Source: Rothia nasimurium
GTDB taxonomy: Bacteria; Actinomycetota; Actinomycetes; Actinomycetales; Micrococcaceae
Length of the DNA: 64,000 nt
NCBI RefSeq assembly: GCF_928381705.1
Contig: NZ_CAKMSR010000007.1
Span: 92,051-156,050 of the forward strand
Direction of reading: 5' to 3'
Below, piece after piece: positions 39,220-48,172 of the stretch. A program made the translations under genes and the position numbers. The notes under the pieces are model-generated. The model was not told the DNA's origin and made no database searches. It worked only from the letters and a program-made list of their open reading frames with translations. Position 1 is the first letter of the stretch, and each line of letters opens with the position of its first letter.

Positions 39220-41637
39220 ATGTCTTCTTCTCTCTCCCGCCGCCTTGCTGGCCTGGCAGCCAGCGGTGCGACCGTTGTTGCCCTGGTTGTTGCCCCCGTT
39301 CCGGGTGCAGGTGCAGCCGACACCACTACCCTGACCCTGCTGAATATCAACGACTTCCACGGTCGTATTTCTACCAGCATTGCTATGGGTCTGGCCAATA
39401 CCATCCAGACCGAACGTGCCGCTGCCACCGACGGCTCCCTGCTGCTCTCTGCTGGCGATAACGTAGGTGCCTCCCTCTACGTTTCCAGCGTGCAGAAGGA
39501 TCAGCCCACTCTGGACTACCTGAACGCCCTGGGCCTCTCTGCCAGCGCTGTAGGTAACCACGAGTTCGATGCCGGCATGGACGACCTGGTTAACCGCATC
39601 ATCCCCGCGTCCTCTTTCACTTACCTGGGCGCCAACGTCCTGAACGCTGACGGCACCCCTGCCCTGAAGCCCTACTACACCACCGAGGTCAACGGCACCA
39701 CCGTGGCCGTCATTGGTGCTGTCACCACCGAAACCCCGCAGCTGACCGACCCCTCAGCGCTGGCGTCCGTACAGTTCACCGACCCCATCGAGGCCGTGAA
39801 CAAGTACGCCGCCCAGCTCTCTGACGGCGATGCAAGCAACGGCGAAGCCGACGTGATTATCGCTGAGTACCACGAGGGTGTAGACACCTCAGCTCCCGAA
39901 GCTGACGCGATGATCAACCAGACCAGCGCCGCCATAGACGCCATTTTCACCGGCCACACCCACGCCGAGTACGTCATTGACGGCGCCGTTCCCGGCCAGG
40001 CAGGCAAGACCCGCCCCGTTATTCAGACCGGCAACTACGGCGATAACCTGGGCAAGGTTGTGCTGACCCTGGATGCCGAGAAGAACGTCACCGCCTACTC
40101 CTCTGAGCTGGTCAAGCGCATGAGCGCCCCCACCGCCGAGCAGATCGCAGCTGATCCCGTCCTGGCTAACGTGAACACCATCATCACTAATGCCAACGCC
40201 TACGCCACCGAGCAGGGCTCTGTGGTAGCTGGCCAGGTCAGCGCCCCTATCACCACCGGTTTTGACTCCGCCAAAGACACCCAGGGTGGCTTTGACATGC
40301 GCAACTACGAGTCCACCATGGGTCACCTGGTAGCGGATATGTACCTGGCTGCCGCTAACTCCACCGGCCGCACCCCCGCCGATATCGGCATCGTCAACCC
40401 CGGCGGCCTGCGCGATGAGCTGCCCGGCGGCCTGCGCACCTCACTGGGGCTGGCCGTGAACAAGAACGTGCGCGTCATGGACGTCGTCAACGTGACCCCC
40501 TTCGCCAACAACCTCTGGACCACCGAGCTCACCGGCGCCCAGCTCAAGACCGTGCTTGAAGAGCAGTGGCAGCAGAACTCGGCAGGAGAGATAGCAACCC
40601 GCCCCTACCTGCAGCTGGGTTTCTCCTCAAACGTCACCTACACCTACACCGGCTCCCCCGACGCTGAGGGCTACGCAAGCCGCGGCTCCAACGTGCTCGA
40701 TGTGTACGTCAACGGCACAAAGGTTGAGGACGCCGACACCTACACCGTCGCTATCCCCAGCTTCCTGCTGGGCGGCGGCGACAACTTCGGCACCCTCTCC
40801 CAGGGCGCTAACGCCAAGGACACCGCCCTGGTAGATTCGGACGCCTTCGTTGAATACTTCAAGAACGCTGGCACCGTTGACCCCAACTTCGCCAAGCAGG
40901 CTGTGCGCGTTGCTGATCTGGCTGAGAGCTACGACGTCAACGGCACCCTGGCCTTCTCCCTGTCTGACCTGAACGTCCGTAGCTACGGCGTACCCGCCCT
41001 GACCGAGCTGAAGGTGACCGTGGGTGGCATTGAGGTTGGCACCGTTGCTGTTGCTGAGGACGGCACCGCGACAGTTTCCCTGGATCTGGCAGGTAAGGGC
41101 ATCACCAACGGCACCCACGAGGTTGTTCTGACTGATGCGACCGGCGTTGCTGGCACCACCGTCCGCCTCTCAGCCAACTTCACCGGTGCGGTTGCTGAAC
41201 CCACCCCTGCCCCCTCTGAGGAACCCACTGCGGCACCTTCTGAGGAACCGACTGTAGCTCCCTCCGAGCAGCCCACCGCCGCTCCTAGCTCCGACAGCAC
41301 CGTCGTAGCGCCTGCGCCTTCAGCTACCGCTTTTGAGTACGAGAACTGCGCCGCTGTGTGGGACGCTTTGGGCCGCCCCATCAAGTCCGACGAGGCTGGC
41401 TTCCACAAGGGCCTGGATGCCGATAAGGACGGCGTAGGGTGCGAGCAGGACCCCAACTACACCAACAAGGCTGAGGACGGCAGCGCCATCAAGTCCTCTA
41501 CCTCTTCTTCGGGTAGCAGCTCCTCCGGCAACCTGGCTAACACCGGTTTCACCGCCTCTATGATTGCTGGCGCGGGCGCCCTGGCCCTGTTTGCCGGTGG
41601 CGCTGCCCTGGTAGCTAACCGCCGCCGCAAGGCCTAA
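39220..41637 (+). CDS. LAXTG-anchored 5'-nucleotidase with excalibur domain
   Basis: This protein of about 805 residues has a signal peptide (AASGATVVALVVAPVPGAGA), a metallophosphoesterase domain (LLNINDFHGRIS, SAGDNVGASLYVS, VGNHEFDAGMD, FTGHTHAEYV) and a 5'-nucleotidase C-terminal domain (VRVMDVVNVTPFANNLWT). After an EPTAAPSE-type repeat linker comes an excalibur calcium-binding domain (FHKGLDADKDGVGCEQDP), then LANTG, a hydrophobic helix and RRRKA. LANTG fits class E sortase. It releases nucleosides and phosphate from extracellular nucleotides. The ATG at 39220 is the first before a signal peptide; the ribosome site GAAAGA is weak. Confidence 0.92.
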   Translation: MSSSLSRRLAGLAASGATVVALVVAPVPGAGAADTTTLTLLNINDFHGRISTSIAMGLANTIQTERAAATDGSLLLSAGDNVGASLYVSSVQKDQPTLDYLNALGLSASAVGNHEFDAGMDDLVNRIIPASSFTYLGANVLNADGTPALKPYYTTEVNGTTVAVIGAVTTETPQLTDPSALASVQFTDPIEAVNKYAAQLSDGDASNGEADVIIAEYHEGVDTSAPEADAMINQTSAAIDAIFTGHTHAEYVIDGAVPGQAGKTRPVIQTGNYGDNLGKVVLTLDAEKNVTAYSSELVKRMSAPTAEQIAADPVLANVNTIITNANAYATEQGSVVAGQVSAPITTGFDSAKDTQGGFDMRNYESTMGHLVADMYLAAANSTGRTPADIGIVNPGGLRDELPGGLRTSLGLAVNKNVRVMDVVNVTPFANNLWTTELTGAQLKTVLEEQWQQNSAGEIATRPYLQLGFSSNVTYTYTGSPDAEGYASRGSNVLDVYVNGTKVEDADTYTVAIPSFLLGGGDNFGTLSQGANAKDTALVDSDAFVEYFKNAGTVDPNFAKQAVRVADLAESYDVNGTLAFSLSDLNVRSYGVPALTELKVTVGGIEVGTVAVAEDGTATVSLDLAGKGITNGTHEVVLTDATGVAGTTVRLSANFTGAVAEPTPAPSEEPTAAPSEEPTVAPSEQPTAAPSSDSTVVAPAPSATAFEYENCAAVWDALGRPIKSDEAGFHKGLDADKDGVGCEQDPNYTNKAEDGSAIKSSTSSSGSSSSGNLANTGFTASMIAGAGALALFAGGAALVANRRRKA

Positions 41638-41696
41638 GAGTTGGCTTTCATAGGCTAGATACCGCGTTTGCGCTAAAAATCTAGTCTGCCCCCGCA

Positions 41697-41768
41697 AAGG
41701 GACCAGATTACTCCGCATTGTATGTGTTGTGTACAAGGACTATCGGAGCGATCTGGTCCCTTCTCTTT
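41697..41768 (+). terminator. Terminator after the 5'-nucleotidase
   Basis: AAGGGACCAGAT (41697-41708) pairs with ATCTGGTCCCTT (41751-41762), and CTCCG/CGGAG extend the stem inside, followed by CTCTTT. Confidence 0.85.
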
Positions 41769-41783
41769 CTTCTGCCCACTACC

Positions 41784-42128
41784 ATGGACACTATGCCCCT
41801 CGATTACCTTTCCACCCCCGCTCTATCGCCTACACGCACACTTGCCGCAGGCGTCCTTACCGCCGAGCAAACGGGAACCCAGCTCAGCCTCTTCGGCTGG
41901 TTCTTCTACCCCCTGCTCTTTCTTGCCATGGGCCTGGCCATCTTCTGCGTGCTCACCGTGCACCGCCAGCCCCACCTGAGTGAAATCCAGAAGCTCAAGT
42001 GGCTGCTCTTCACCCTTTTTATCCCTATCGTTGGCCCCCTAGCCTACTGGCTGCGCATGCGCTCTGACCGGCGCGAACTGGCTGAAACCACCAGCTCTCA
42101 CTCTGAGAGCGAACCGGCCGCGCAGTAG
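41784..42128 (+). CDS. Small membrane protein with PLDc_N-like domain
   Basis: The protein has about 114 residues from the ATG at 41784 (another ATG is at 41793). Two membrane helices are separated by VHRQPHLSEIQKLKWLL; the second, TLFIPIVGPLAYWLRMR, matches the PLDc_N domain often found in small actinobacterial membrane proteins. Neither start has a clear ribosome site, and a terminator lies directly upstream, so the promoter is unclear. Function unknown. Confidence 0.65.
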   Translation: MDTMPLDYLSTPALSPTRTLAAGVLTAEQTGTQLSLFGWFFYPLLFLAMGLAIFCVLTVHRQPHLSEIQKLKWLLFTLFIPIVGPLAYWLRMRSDRRELAETTSSHSESEPAAQ

Positions 42129-42194
42129 GTAGCGCAGCCTGCAGGCAGGCGTAAAGTGAGAGGTGACAAGACCACTTCACTCAAGGAGACCCCC

Positions 42195-43259
42195 GTGCCT
42201 ATCACCGTCAAGGCCCTGCAAAAATTTGGCCCCGACCAGCCCTTCAAAGTCACCGAAATCGAGCGTCGCGACCCCCGCGAGGACGATGTCGTCATCAAGA
42301 TTGAGGCAGCCGGTATCTGCCACTCCGACATTCACACCATCCACAATGAGTGGGGCCAAGCCCACTTCCCCCTGGCCGTAGGCCACGAGATCGCGGGTAC
42401 TGTTGAGGCTGTTGGCTCTGCCGTCACCAAGTTCAAGGTGGGCGACCGCGTGGGCGTTGGCTGCCTGGTCAACTCCTGTGGCGAGTGCGAGCAGTGCGTT
42501 GCCGGCTTCGAGAATAACTGCCTGAACGGCTCTGTGGGCACCTACAATTCCAAGGACGTGGACGGCACCATCACCCAGGGCGGCTACGCCCAGAAGGTCA
42601 CCGTCAATGAGCGCTTCGTTCTGCGCATTCCCGACGCCCTGGATTTCGACGTGGCAGCGCCCCTGCTCTGCGCCGGCATCACCACCTACTCACCCCTGGC
42701 CCGCTGGGGCGTTAAGCCCGGCATGAAGGTAGCCGTGATGGGCCTGGGCGGCCTGGGGCACATGGGCGTGCAGATTGCTGCCGCTATGGGCGCCGAGGTC
42801 ACCGTGCTCTCCCGCAGCCTCAAGAAGGCGGACGCCGCAGCCAAGCTGGGTGCCGCTCGCACCCTGGCTACCACCGACGAGGGGTTCTTCACCGAGCACC
42901 GCGGTGAGTTCGACCTGATTCTCAACACCATCTCTGCCCCCATCGACCTGGATTCTTACCTGGGCCTGCTTAAGCCCCGCGGTATCCTCTCGGTGGTAGG
43001 CCTACCCCCGGAGGCCCTCGAGATTCACATGAACCGCCTGATTGGGGGCGGCAAGGTGCTCACCGGCAACAACATCGGTGGCATTCCCGAAACCCAGGAA
43101 ATGCTGGACTTCTGCGCTGAGCACGGCATCGGCGCTGTGATTGAGAAGATTGGCGTGGACGAGGTTGATGCCGCCTATGAGCGTGTTGTGGATGGCAACG
43201 TCCAGTTCCGCGTGGTCATCGACACCGCAACCTTCGATAGCGCTGAGGTCAGCGCCTAG
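42195..43259 (+). CDS. Zinc-dependent alcohol dehydrogenase, YahK/CAD-like
   Basis: This 354-residue medium-chain dehydrogenase has zinc ligands in GICHSDIH, GHEIAGTVEAVG, the structural zinc cysteines in NSCGECEQCVAGFENNC, and the NADP-binding MGLGGLGHMGVQIAAAMGA. It belongs to the cinnamyl alcohol dehydrogenase/YahK group, which reduces many aldehydes with NADPH. The GTG at 42195 follows AAGGAGA, so the upstream 13 codons are rejected. It is probably a single-gene unit. Confidence 0.93.
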   Translation: MPITVKALQKFGPDQPFKVTEIERRDPREDDVVIKIEAAGICHSDIHTIHNEWGQAHFPLAVGHEIAGTVEAVGSAVTKFKVGDRVGVGCLVNSCGECEQCVAGFENNCLNGSVGTYNSKDVDGTITQGGYAQKVTVNERFVLRIPDALDFDVAAPLLCAGITTYSPLARWGVKPGMKVAVMGLGGLGHMGVQIAAAMGAEVTVLSRSLKKADAAAKLGAARTLATTDEGFFTEHRGEFDLILNTISAPIDLDSYLGLLKPRGILSVVGLPPEALEIHMNRLIGGGKVLTGNNIGGIPETQEMLDFCAEHGIGAVIEKIGVDEVDAAYERVVDGNVQFRVVIDTATFDSAEVSA

Positions 43260-43292
43260 CCGACCACCGGCGTCCTCATCTTGAGGTAACGA

Positions 43293-43323
43293 GGGCCCCG
43301 CCCACCAAAGTGTGCGCGGGGTC
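43293..43323 (+). terminator. Weak hairpin after the alcohol dehydrogenase
   Basis: GGCCCCGC and GCGGGGTC form an 8-bp stem with one G-T pair across a 14-base loop, about 35 bases after the stop. There is no real T-tract. Confidence 0.4.
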
Positions 43324-43396
43324 TTAGCGCACCCGGAGCCGCCGGGCAGTATTCTTAGGAACAACACAAACCTATTTGTTCCCCGAGGAGATTTCT

Positions 43397-44335
43397 ATGG
43401 CCGGTGGTTTAGCGGCTCTCTTAGATGACGTAGCGGCCCTCGCCAAGCTGGCAGCCGCAAGCGCGGACGACGTAGCAGCGGCAGCTGGCCGCGCCAGCGT
43501 GAAGGCAGCCGGTGTGGTGGTGGACGACGCCGCCGTCACCCCGCAGTACGTGCGCAATATCGAACCCAAGCGTGAGCTGCCCATCATCAAGAAAATTGCG
43601 GTAGGGTCCCTGCGCAACAAGCTGGTCTTCATTCTTCCTGCAGCCCTGCTGCTGAGCCAGTACCTGCCCTGGATGCTCACCCCCCTACTTATGCTGGGCG
43701 GCACCTACCTCTGCTTTGAGGGCGCCGAAAAGGTCATCGAGATGTTCTCGAAGAAGGAGCACGCCGCGGAAGAAACTCCCGCGGTGGTGCAGGGTGAGGA
43801 CGCCGAGAAGAAAATCGTCTCGGGGGCTGTGCGCACCGACTTCATTTTGAGCGCAGAAATCATGGTGATTGCCCTGAACGAGGTTGCTTCTGAGGGCTTC
43901 TGGGCCCGCGCCGCTATTCTGGCTGTGGTCGGCATCGGCATTACCCTGCTGGTGTACGGTGCTGTGGGCCTGCTGGTCAAGATGGACGACATCGGCCTGG
44001 CGATGGCTCAGCGTGAATCTGCCGGGGCGCAGAAGTTTGGCCTAGGCCTGGTGAAGGCTATGCCCGTGGTCATGAACGTTATTTCTGTCGTGGGTACGTT
44101 CGCCATGCTCTGGGTCGGTGGCCACATTATTCTGCTGGGTCTTTACGATATGCACTGGTGGGAGGCTCCCTATCAGTTCGTGCACCACCTTGAGGAGTAC
44201 GGCCACCACCTGCCCGCCCTGGGCGGAGTAGCAGCTTGGCTGATCAACACCTTCTGCTCTATGGTGATCGGCCTGATCTGGGGCAGCATTATTGCCGCTG
44301 TGGTTCACTTCCTGCCCGGCAAGAAGCACCACTAG
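43397..44335 (+). CDS. DUF808-family membrane protein (YedI-like)
   Basis: This 312-residue protein is recognised from MAGGLAALLDDVAALAKLAA and VTPQYVRNIEPKRELPIIKKIA at the start, then GGTYLCFEGAEKV and FILSAEIMVIALNEVA, with several membrane helices and a His-rich end (KKHH). Function of the family is not established. GAGGAG lies before the ATG at 43397, so the 7-codon extension is rejected. Confidence 0.9.
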   Translation: MAGGLAALLDDVAALAKLAAASADDVAAAAGRASVKAAGVVVDDAAVTPQYVRNIEPKRELPIIKKIAVGSLRNKLVFILPAALLLSQYLPWMLTPLLMLGGTYLCFEGAEKVIEMFSKKEHAAEETPAVVQGEDAEKKIVSGAVRTDFILSAEIMVIALNEVASEGFWARAAILAVVGIGITLLVYGAVGLLVKMDDIGLAMAQRESAGAQKFGLGLVKAMPVVMNVISVVGTFAMLWVGGHIILLGLYDMHWWEAPYQFVHHLEEYGHHLPALGGVAAWLINTFCSMVIGLIWGSIIAAVVHFLPGKKHH

Positions 44336-44405
44336 GCTTTGTAGCTTCTTGTGTAGGGGGTCTGCAGGCTCACGCTCGCCCCTATGAACCCCTCCCCTAG
44401 TTTTT

Positions 44406-44455
44406 GTACCGTGCCCTGCCCACTTTTGACGCTAAAAGTGGGCAGGGCGCGGTAC
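44406..44455. terminator. 22-bp inverted repeat after the DUF808 gene
   Basis: GTACCGTGCCCTGCCCACTT and its complement form a stem of about 22 bp with one mismatch around GACGCT. The AAAAGTG at the loop resembles the terminators at 14246 and 23527. It probably ends DUF808 transcription, although the T-run is inside the stem. Confidence 0.6.
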
Positions 44456-44480
44456 ATTTCAAAAGCAGCTGTGGCACTGA

Positions 44481-44517
44481 CCGCCAAATGTGGCGCTGGC
44501 ACCACCACATTTGGCGG
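44481..44517. repeat. 13-bp inverted repeat
   Basis: CCGCCAAATGTGG and CCACATTTGGCGG are perfect complements 11 bases apart, just after the previous palindrome and before the tRNA terminator. No T-tract and no gene lie here. Function is unknown. Confidence 0.5.
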
Positions 44518-44640
44518 CTGTCGGCACATATACCTTCTGGCCAGTGCCGGGGAGGCGAGCAAGAGCACCCACACCCGCCGTGGCGCCCAACTGCCGGGCA
44601 AACGAGTATCACAGAAGCACCATGGCCATTTTCAGGCACG

Positions 44641-44686
44641 AAAAAACCCGTTTTCCCTAGCTCTCACTAGGAAAAACGGGTTTTTC
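44641..44686 (-). terminator. Terminator of the tRNA-Leu transcript
   Basis: AAAAACCCGTTTTCCCTAG pairs with CTAGGAAAAACGGGTTTTT (one bulge) across CTCTCA, with T-tracts on both strands. It lies eight bases past the tRNA 3' end. Confidence 0.9.
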
Positions 44687-44693
44687 TTCTCTG

Positions 44694-44777
44694 TGCGCAA
44701 GGGGGGACTTGAACCCCCACGATCTTGCGATCACTGGCACCTGAAGCCAGCGCGTCTGCCAATTCCGCCACTTGCGC
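44694..44777 (-). tRNA. tRNA-Leu (anticodon CAG)
   Basis: Read leftward, the acceptor arms GCGCAAG and CTTGCGC pair, with discriminator A. The anticodon stem CTGGC/GCCAG holds loop TTCAGGT with anticodon CAG. A long variable arm (GATCGCAAGATC) marks a class II leucine tRNA, and GGTTCAAGT is the T-loop. The CCA end is not encoded. A tRNA-Leu(CAG) beside fhaA is also found in Mycobacterium tuberculosis (leuT). Confidence 0.97.
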
Positions 44778-44818
44778 ATTATTCATTTTTTATCGTTGCT
44801 GAATGAGCAACGAAGATA

Positions 44819-44849
44819 ACTATACACACCCCATTAAGAAGATGTCCAA
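44819..44849 (-). promoter_or_regulatory. Promoter of tRNA-Leu
   Basis: On the minus strand TTGGAC (44849-44844) precedes TATAGT (44824-44819) by 19 bases. The -10 is about 42 bases before the tRNA. A short hairpin, TCGTTGCT/AGCAACGA, lies between. Confidence 0.5.
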
Positions 44850-45094
44850 CCGGAATTAAGTGTCCTCAACCACACGCAAGCCAGAAAGACGCCCAAAACC
44901 GGCGCGCGGGCGTCCGCTCCCCACCCTAGAACCCGTGAGATAGCAGGGCTTTACCAGGTTTTCCCGGGGAGTTTTTACGGTTATCCACTAGACTAGAAGC
45001 TTAGGCTGTGCGCATACCCTGCGCAGCGAATCAGCTCGAGCACCCGCAGAACACGGCGCGGTGCGCCCGTAGTTTTGTGTTGAAGGAGGCAAGC

Positions 45095-45922
45095 ATGGGG
45101 TTCATCGACAGACTTGAACAGGGCCTAGAAAAGGCCGTGCGTGGCACCTTCAGCAAGGGCGGCACTTTTGAGCCCGTAGACATCGCCAACCGGCTCCGCA
45201 CCGAGATGGACAATAAGGCTTTCTCCGTCTCGTCCGGGCGCACTATCGCCCCCAATAACTTCACCGCCGAATTTTCTGCCAGTGACTTTTCCCGAGCCCA
45301 GCAGTGGGGTGTGCCCCTGGCTGAAGAGCTCTGCGACGTGGTCATCCGCCACGCCCGCGACCAGGGCTACTCCCTGCGCGGGGCGGTGCGCGTGACCTTC
45401 TCGCTCAACAACGAGCTTGAACCGGGCAGCTTCGACATCACCAGCGCGGTGAAGAAGATGCAGGCCCCTCAGGACGAACCCGCCCCGGCACCTGCCCCTC
45501 AGGCAGCGCCTGCCCACCCGGCGTCCGCCCAGCAGCAGCTCCCCACGCGCATCACCCGCCCGGCAGCGCCACCGCGCACCGAGCCGGTGCCCGCCCACCA
45601 GCTACCGCAGTCTCGCCGCCCTGCCCCCACCCCCCAGGTGGTGCTCGACATCAACGGCGAGCGCGTTGTGGTGCGCGATTTGCCGGTCACCCTGGGGCGT
45701 GGCTCCAGCGCAGATATCACCGTTGAAGATACGGGTGTCTCACGCCGCCACCTCGATATTGTGGAGCAAGATGGCACCTACCTGGCGGTTGATTTGGGGT
45801 CCACGAACGGTTCTTACCTCGACGGTAAGCGCCTGCACGGCCGGGCTGAGCTGCGTAACGGTTCTGTGATTGAGATGGGCCGGGCCCGTATTGTTTTCCG
45901 TCTGATGGTTCGTAAGGGGTAG
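45095..45922 (+). CDS. fhaA: FhaA, FHA-domain protein with DUF3662
   Basis: This 275-residue protein starts with the FhaA N-terminal domain (MGFIDRLEQGLEKAVRGTF, residues 1-115), then a Pro/Ala-rich linker and a C-terminal FHA domain (LGRGSSADITVEDTGVSRRH and GSTNGSYLDG) that binds phosphothreonine peptides. In mycobacteria FhaA is a kinase substrate in cell-wall assembly, binding phosphorylated MviN. It is the first gene of the operon, with GAAGGAGG before the ATG. Confidence 0.95.
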   Translation: MGFIDRLEQGLEKAVRGTFSKGGTFEPVDIANRLRTEMDNKAFSVSSGRTIAPNNFTAEFSASDFSRAQQWGVPLAEELCDVVIRHARDQGYSLRGAVRVTFSLNNELEPGSFDITSAVKKMQAPQDEPAPAPAPQAAPAHPASAQQQLPTRITRPAAPPRTEPVPAHQLPQSRRPAPTPQVVLDINGERVVVRDLPVTLGRGSSADITVEDTGVSRRHLDIVEQDGTYLAVDLGSTNGSYLDGKRLHGRAELRNGSVIEMGRARIVFRLMVRKG

Positions 45923-45925
45923 CTT

Positions 45926-46429
45926 GTGGCATCTGAAATTACCGTGACGGTTTTGCGTTTTGCCTTTTTGGGCCTGCTGTGGCTGTTTATTTTTATGGTT
46001 CTTGCTGCGTCGCGCCGCGATCTGGGTGTGGGGCGTAATATCCGCACTGCGCGGGCTCAGTTTGACGAGGTGGCTGTTGATGCGCCGGTTGCTCCAGCGA
46101 CTCCTGCCCACCCGGCACCGGCGGCTGCCCCGCCGGCCCGCCCGTCCCTGCTGACGATTGTTGAGGGTGCCCAGGCCGGGGCTACCATGCGCCTGGGCGA
46201 TAGCCCGGTGACGATTGGCCGCGCCACCGATATTGAGGTGTCTTTGCAGGACGACTACGCTTCGGGCCGTCATGCCCGTCTTTTCCCGCAGGGGTCACGC
46301 TGGTTCCTTGAAGACATGGGCTCAACCAACGGAACTTTTGTGGGCGATACCCGCCTGACCCGTGCTACTCCGCTTGAGGCTGGTCAGCTCTTTAGGGTTG
46401 GCCGTACCACCATGCAGCTGAAAGCCTAG
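45926..46429 (+). CDS. fhaB: FhaB (FipA), membrane FHA protein
   Basis: This 167-residue protein has one N-terminal membrane helix (FAFLGLLWLFIFMVLAA), a Pro/Ala linker and an FHA domain (TIGRATDIEVSLQDDYASGRH, GSTNGTFVG). It reads phosphothreonines made by the kinases encoded downstream, at the membrane. The GTG lies three bases after the fhaA stop, and GGGG precedes it. Confidence 0.94.
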   Translation: MASEITVTVLRFAFLGLLWLFIFMVLAASRRDLGVGRNIRTARAQFDEVAVDAPVAPATPAHPAPAAAPPARPSLLTIVEGAQAGATMRLGDSPVTIGRATDIEVSLQDDYASGRHARLFPQGSRWFLEDMGSTNGTFVGDTRLTRATPLEAGQLFRVGRTTMQLKA

Positions 46430-46432
46430 TGC

Positions 46433-48172
46433 ATGAGTATCGCTTTCCGTTTTGCGGCCCGCTCCGATGTGGGGCGAGTGCGCTCTAAAAACGATGACTC
46501 GGGGTATGCGGGCCATTACCTGGCGGTTGTTGCCGACGGTATGGGCGGGCATGTGGGCGGCGACGTCGCGTCGGCGACCACGGTGCTTGATTTGACCCCT
46601 CTTGACCGGGCAGGTTTTGAGGGTAATGCCGGGGTGTACCTGGCTGATGAGATCGTGAATGCCAATATCATCATGAATGAGCTGGTGGCGCTGAACCCGC
46701 GTTTGGCGGGTATGGGTACCACCTGCACGGCTCTGCTGATTGATGGCGACCGTATTGAGATGGCCCATATTGGTGACTCGCGCGCCTACCGCCTGCGTGA
46801 CGGCGTGTTTGAGCAGGTCACCACCGACCACACCTTTGTGCAGCGCCTGCTGCAAGAGGGGCGTATTAGCCCCGAGGAAGCTGAGGCCCACCCGCACAAG
46901 AACGTGATTATGCGCGTCTTGGGCGATGTTGATGCCTCCCCCGAGCTTGAACTTCGCACCCTGGACGCCGTGGTGGGCGAAAAGTGGGTGCTGAGCTCTG
47001 ACGGCCTGGACGCCGTGGTGCAGGTAGCTGAGATTGAGGCGGTCATGCGCTCCACCGGCGACCTGCAGCAGATAGTCGATATTCTGACCGACATGACCCT
47101 GGAACGCGGCGCCCCCGATAACGTGACCGTGGTGGCCCTACAGGTCATTAGCGAGGATTCCCTATCTGCGGCGATTACCGCCCCGCAGCCGATTAGTCCG
47201 GTGCGTAAGTACGGTAAGGACGGCGAGCTGGTGGGGGTTTACCCCACCGTGGAGCAGGAGGCCGCTGAGCCCGCCTCCAGCGACAGTGAGGCAGAGGGGG
47301 CGGACGCCGCCGAGCCGGTAGACGAGGACGGCGAGCACCGCGCCCCCTGGCGCCGCCGCATGCCCCAGCACGCCAAGATGCGTAACGCCCTGCGCCACGG
47401 CAAGTGGCGCGGCGAGTCCTTCACCGACGGCGTGCTCAACACCATGACGGTTAAGGCCGGGGTGGACGCCGCCACCGCCACCACCGGTGACGGCGAGGAC
47501 GAGCCGACCCCGGCGTCCGTCCTTCGCCAGGAGCTCTCGGAGCGCCCCCACGACCTGGTGGGAGCTGCCGTTAACGCAACCCAGACCGGCATGATTCCGG
47601 CGGTGACAGCCCGCACGGCCCAGAACATCAGCACTCTTTCGCAGCAGCAGGCCACCCAGACCCTGGAACCCGCTGAGCTGCCCGAGGAATACCGGGTTGC
47701 CCTGAGCAACGAGGTGGCACCGTCGCCCCACCGCTGGCCCATGCGGGTCTTCGTGGTGACCCTGACCCTGGCGGTTCTCGCAGCGAGCGCCTGGAGCTTC
47801 TTCTCGTGGACTAAAACCCAGTACTACGTGGGTGTTAAGGACGACCACGTGACGGTATTCAACGGCATCAACCAGTCCCTGGGGCCGGTGAGCCTGAACA
47901 GTGTGGTGGAAGAGACCGATATTGAGGTCAGCTCCCTACCGGAGTTCTCCCAGTCGCTTCTGCGCAGCACTATCACCGCTACGAGCCAGGACGAGGCTGA
48001 GCAGATCGTGCAGAACCTGCGCGACCAGCTACCGGCTACGGTCACACCGGGAACCGTCACCACGGCAGAGCCCACCCCGAGCGCCTCTGCCAGTGCCTCG
48101 GGTGAGCCGAGCCCGGCGTCCGAAACCAGCCCAACACCCGATACCAGCACAACTACCCAGGGAGGTAACTAG
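46433..48172 (+). CDS. pstP: PP2C-family Ser/Thr protein phosphatase
   Basis: This 579-residue protein has a cytoplasmic PP2C domain (residues about 1-240: RSKNDDSGYA, ADGMGGHVGGD, GTTCTALLI, GDSRAYRLRDG, LSSDGLD, DNVTVVAL) whose Asp residues bind two metal ions. A long variable region, one membrane helix (VFVVTLTLAVLAASAWSFF) and an external Ser/Thr/Pro tail follow. It removes phosphate from targets of PknA and PknB. The ATG is three bases past fhaB, and the stop overlaps the rodA start. Confidence 0.95.
   Translation: MSIAFRFAARSDVGRVRSKNDDSGYAGHYLAVVADGMGGHVGGDVASATTVLDLTPLDRAGFEGNAGVYLADEIVNANIIMNELVALNPRLAGMGTTCTALLIDGDRIEMAHIGDSRAYRLRDGVFEQVTTDHTFVQRLLQEGRISPEEAEAHPHKNVIMRVLGDVDASPELELRTLDAVVGEKWVLSSDGLDAVVQVAEIEAVMRSTGDLQQIVDILTDMTLERGAPDNVTVVALQVISEDSLSAAITAPQPISPVRKYGKDGELVGVYPTVEQEAAEPASSDSEAEGADAAEPVDEDGEHRAPWRRRMPQHAKMRNALRHGKWRGESFTDGVLNTMTVKAGVDAATATTGDGEDEPTPASVLRQELSERPHDLVGAAVNATQTGMIPAVTARTAQNISTLSQQQATQTLEPAELPEEYRVALSNEVAPSPHRWPMRVFVVTLTLAVLAASAWSFFSWTKTQYYVGVKDDHVTVFNGINQSLGPVSLNSVVEETDIEVSSLPEFSQSLLRSTITATSQDEAEQIVQNLRDQLPATVTPGTVTTAEPTPSASASASGEPSPASETSPTPDTSTTTQGGN

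Noticed and set aside
41205..41320. Repeated EPTAAPSE-type coding sequence as a mobile or CRISPR-like repeat
   Set aside because: It is an ordinary low-complexity wall-spanning linker. No CRISPR array, insertion sequence or transposase was seen in the window.
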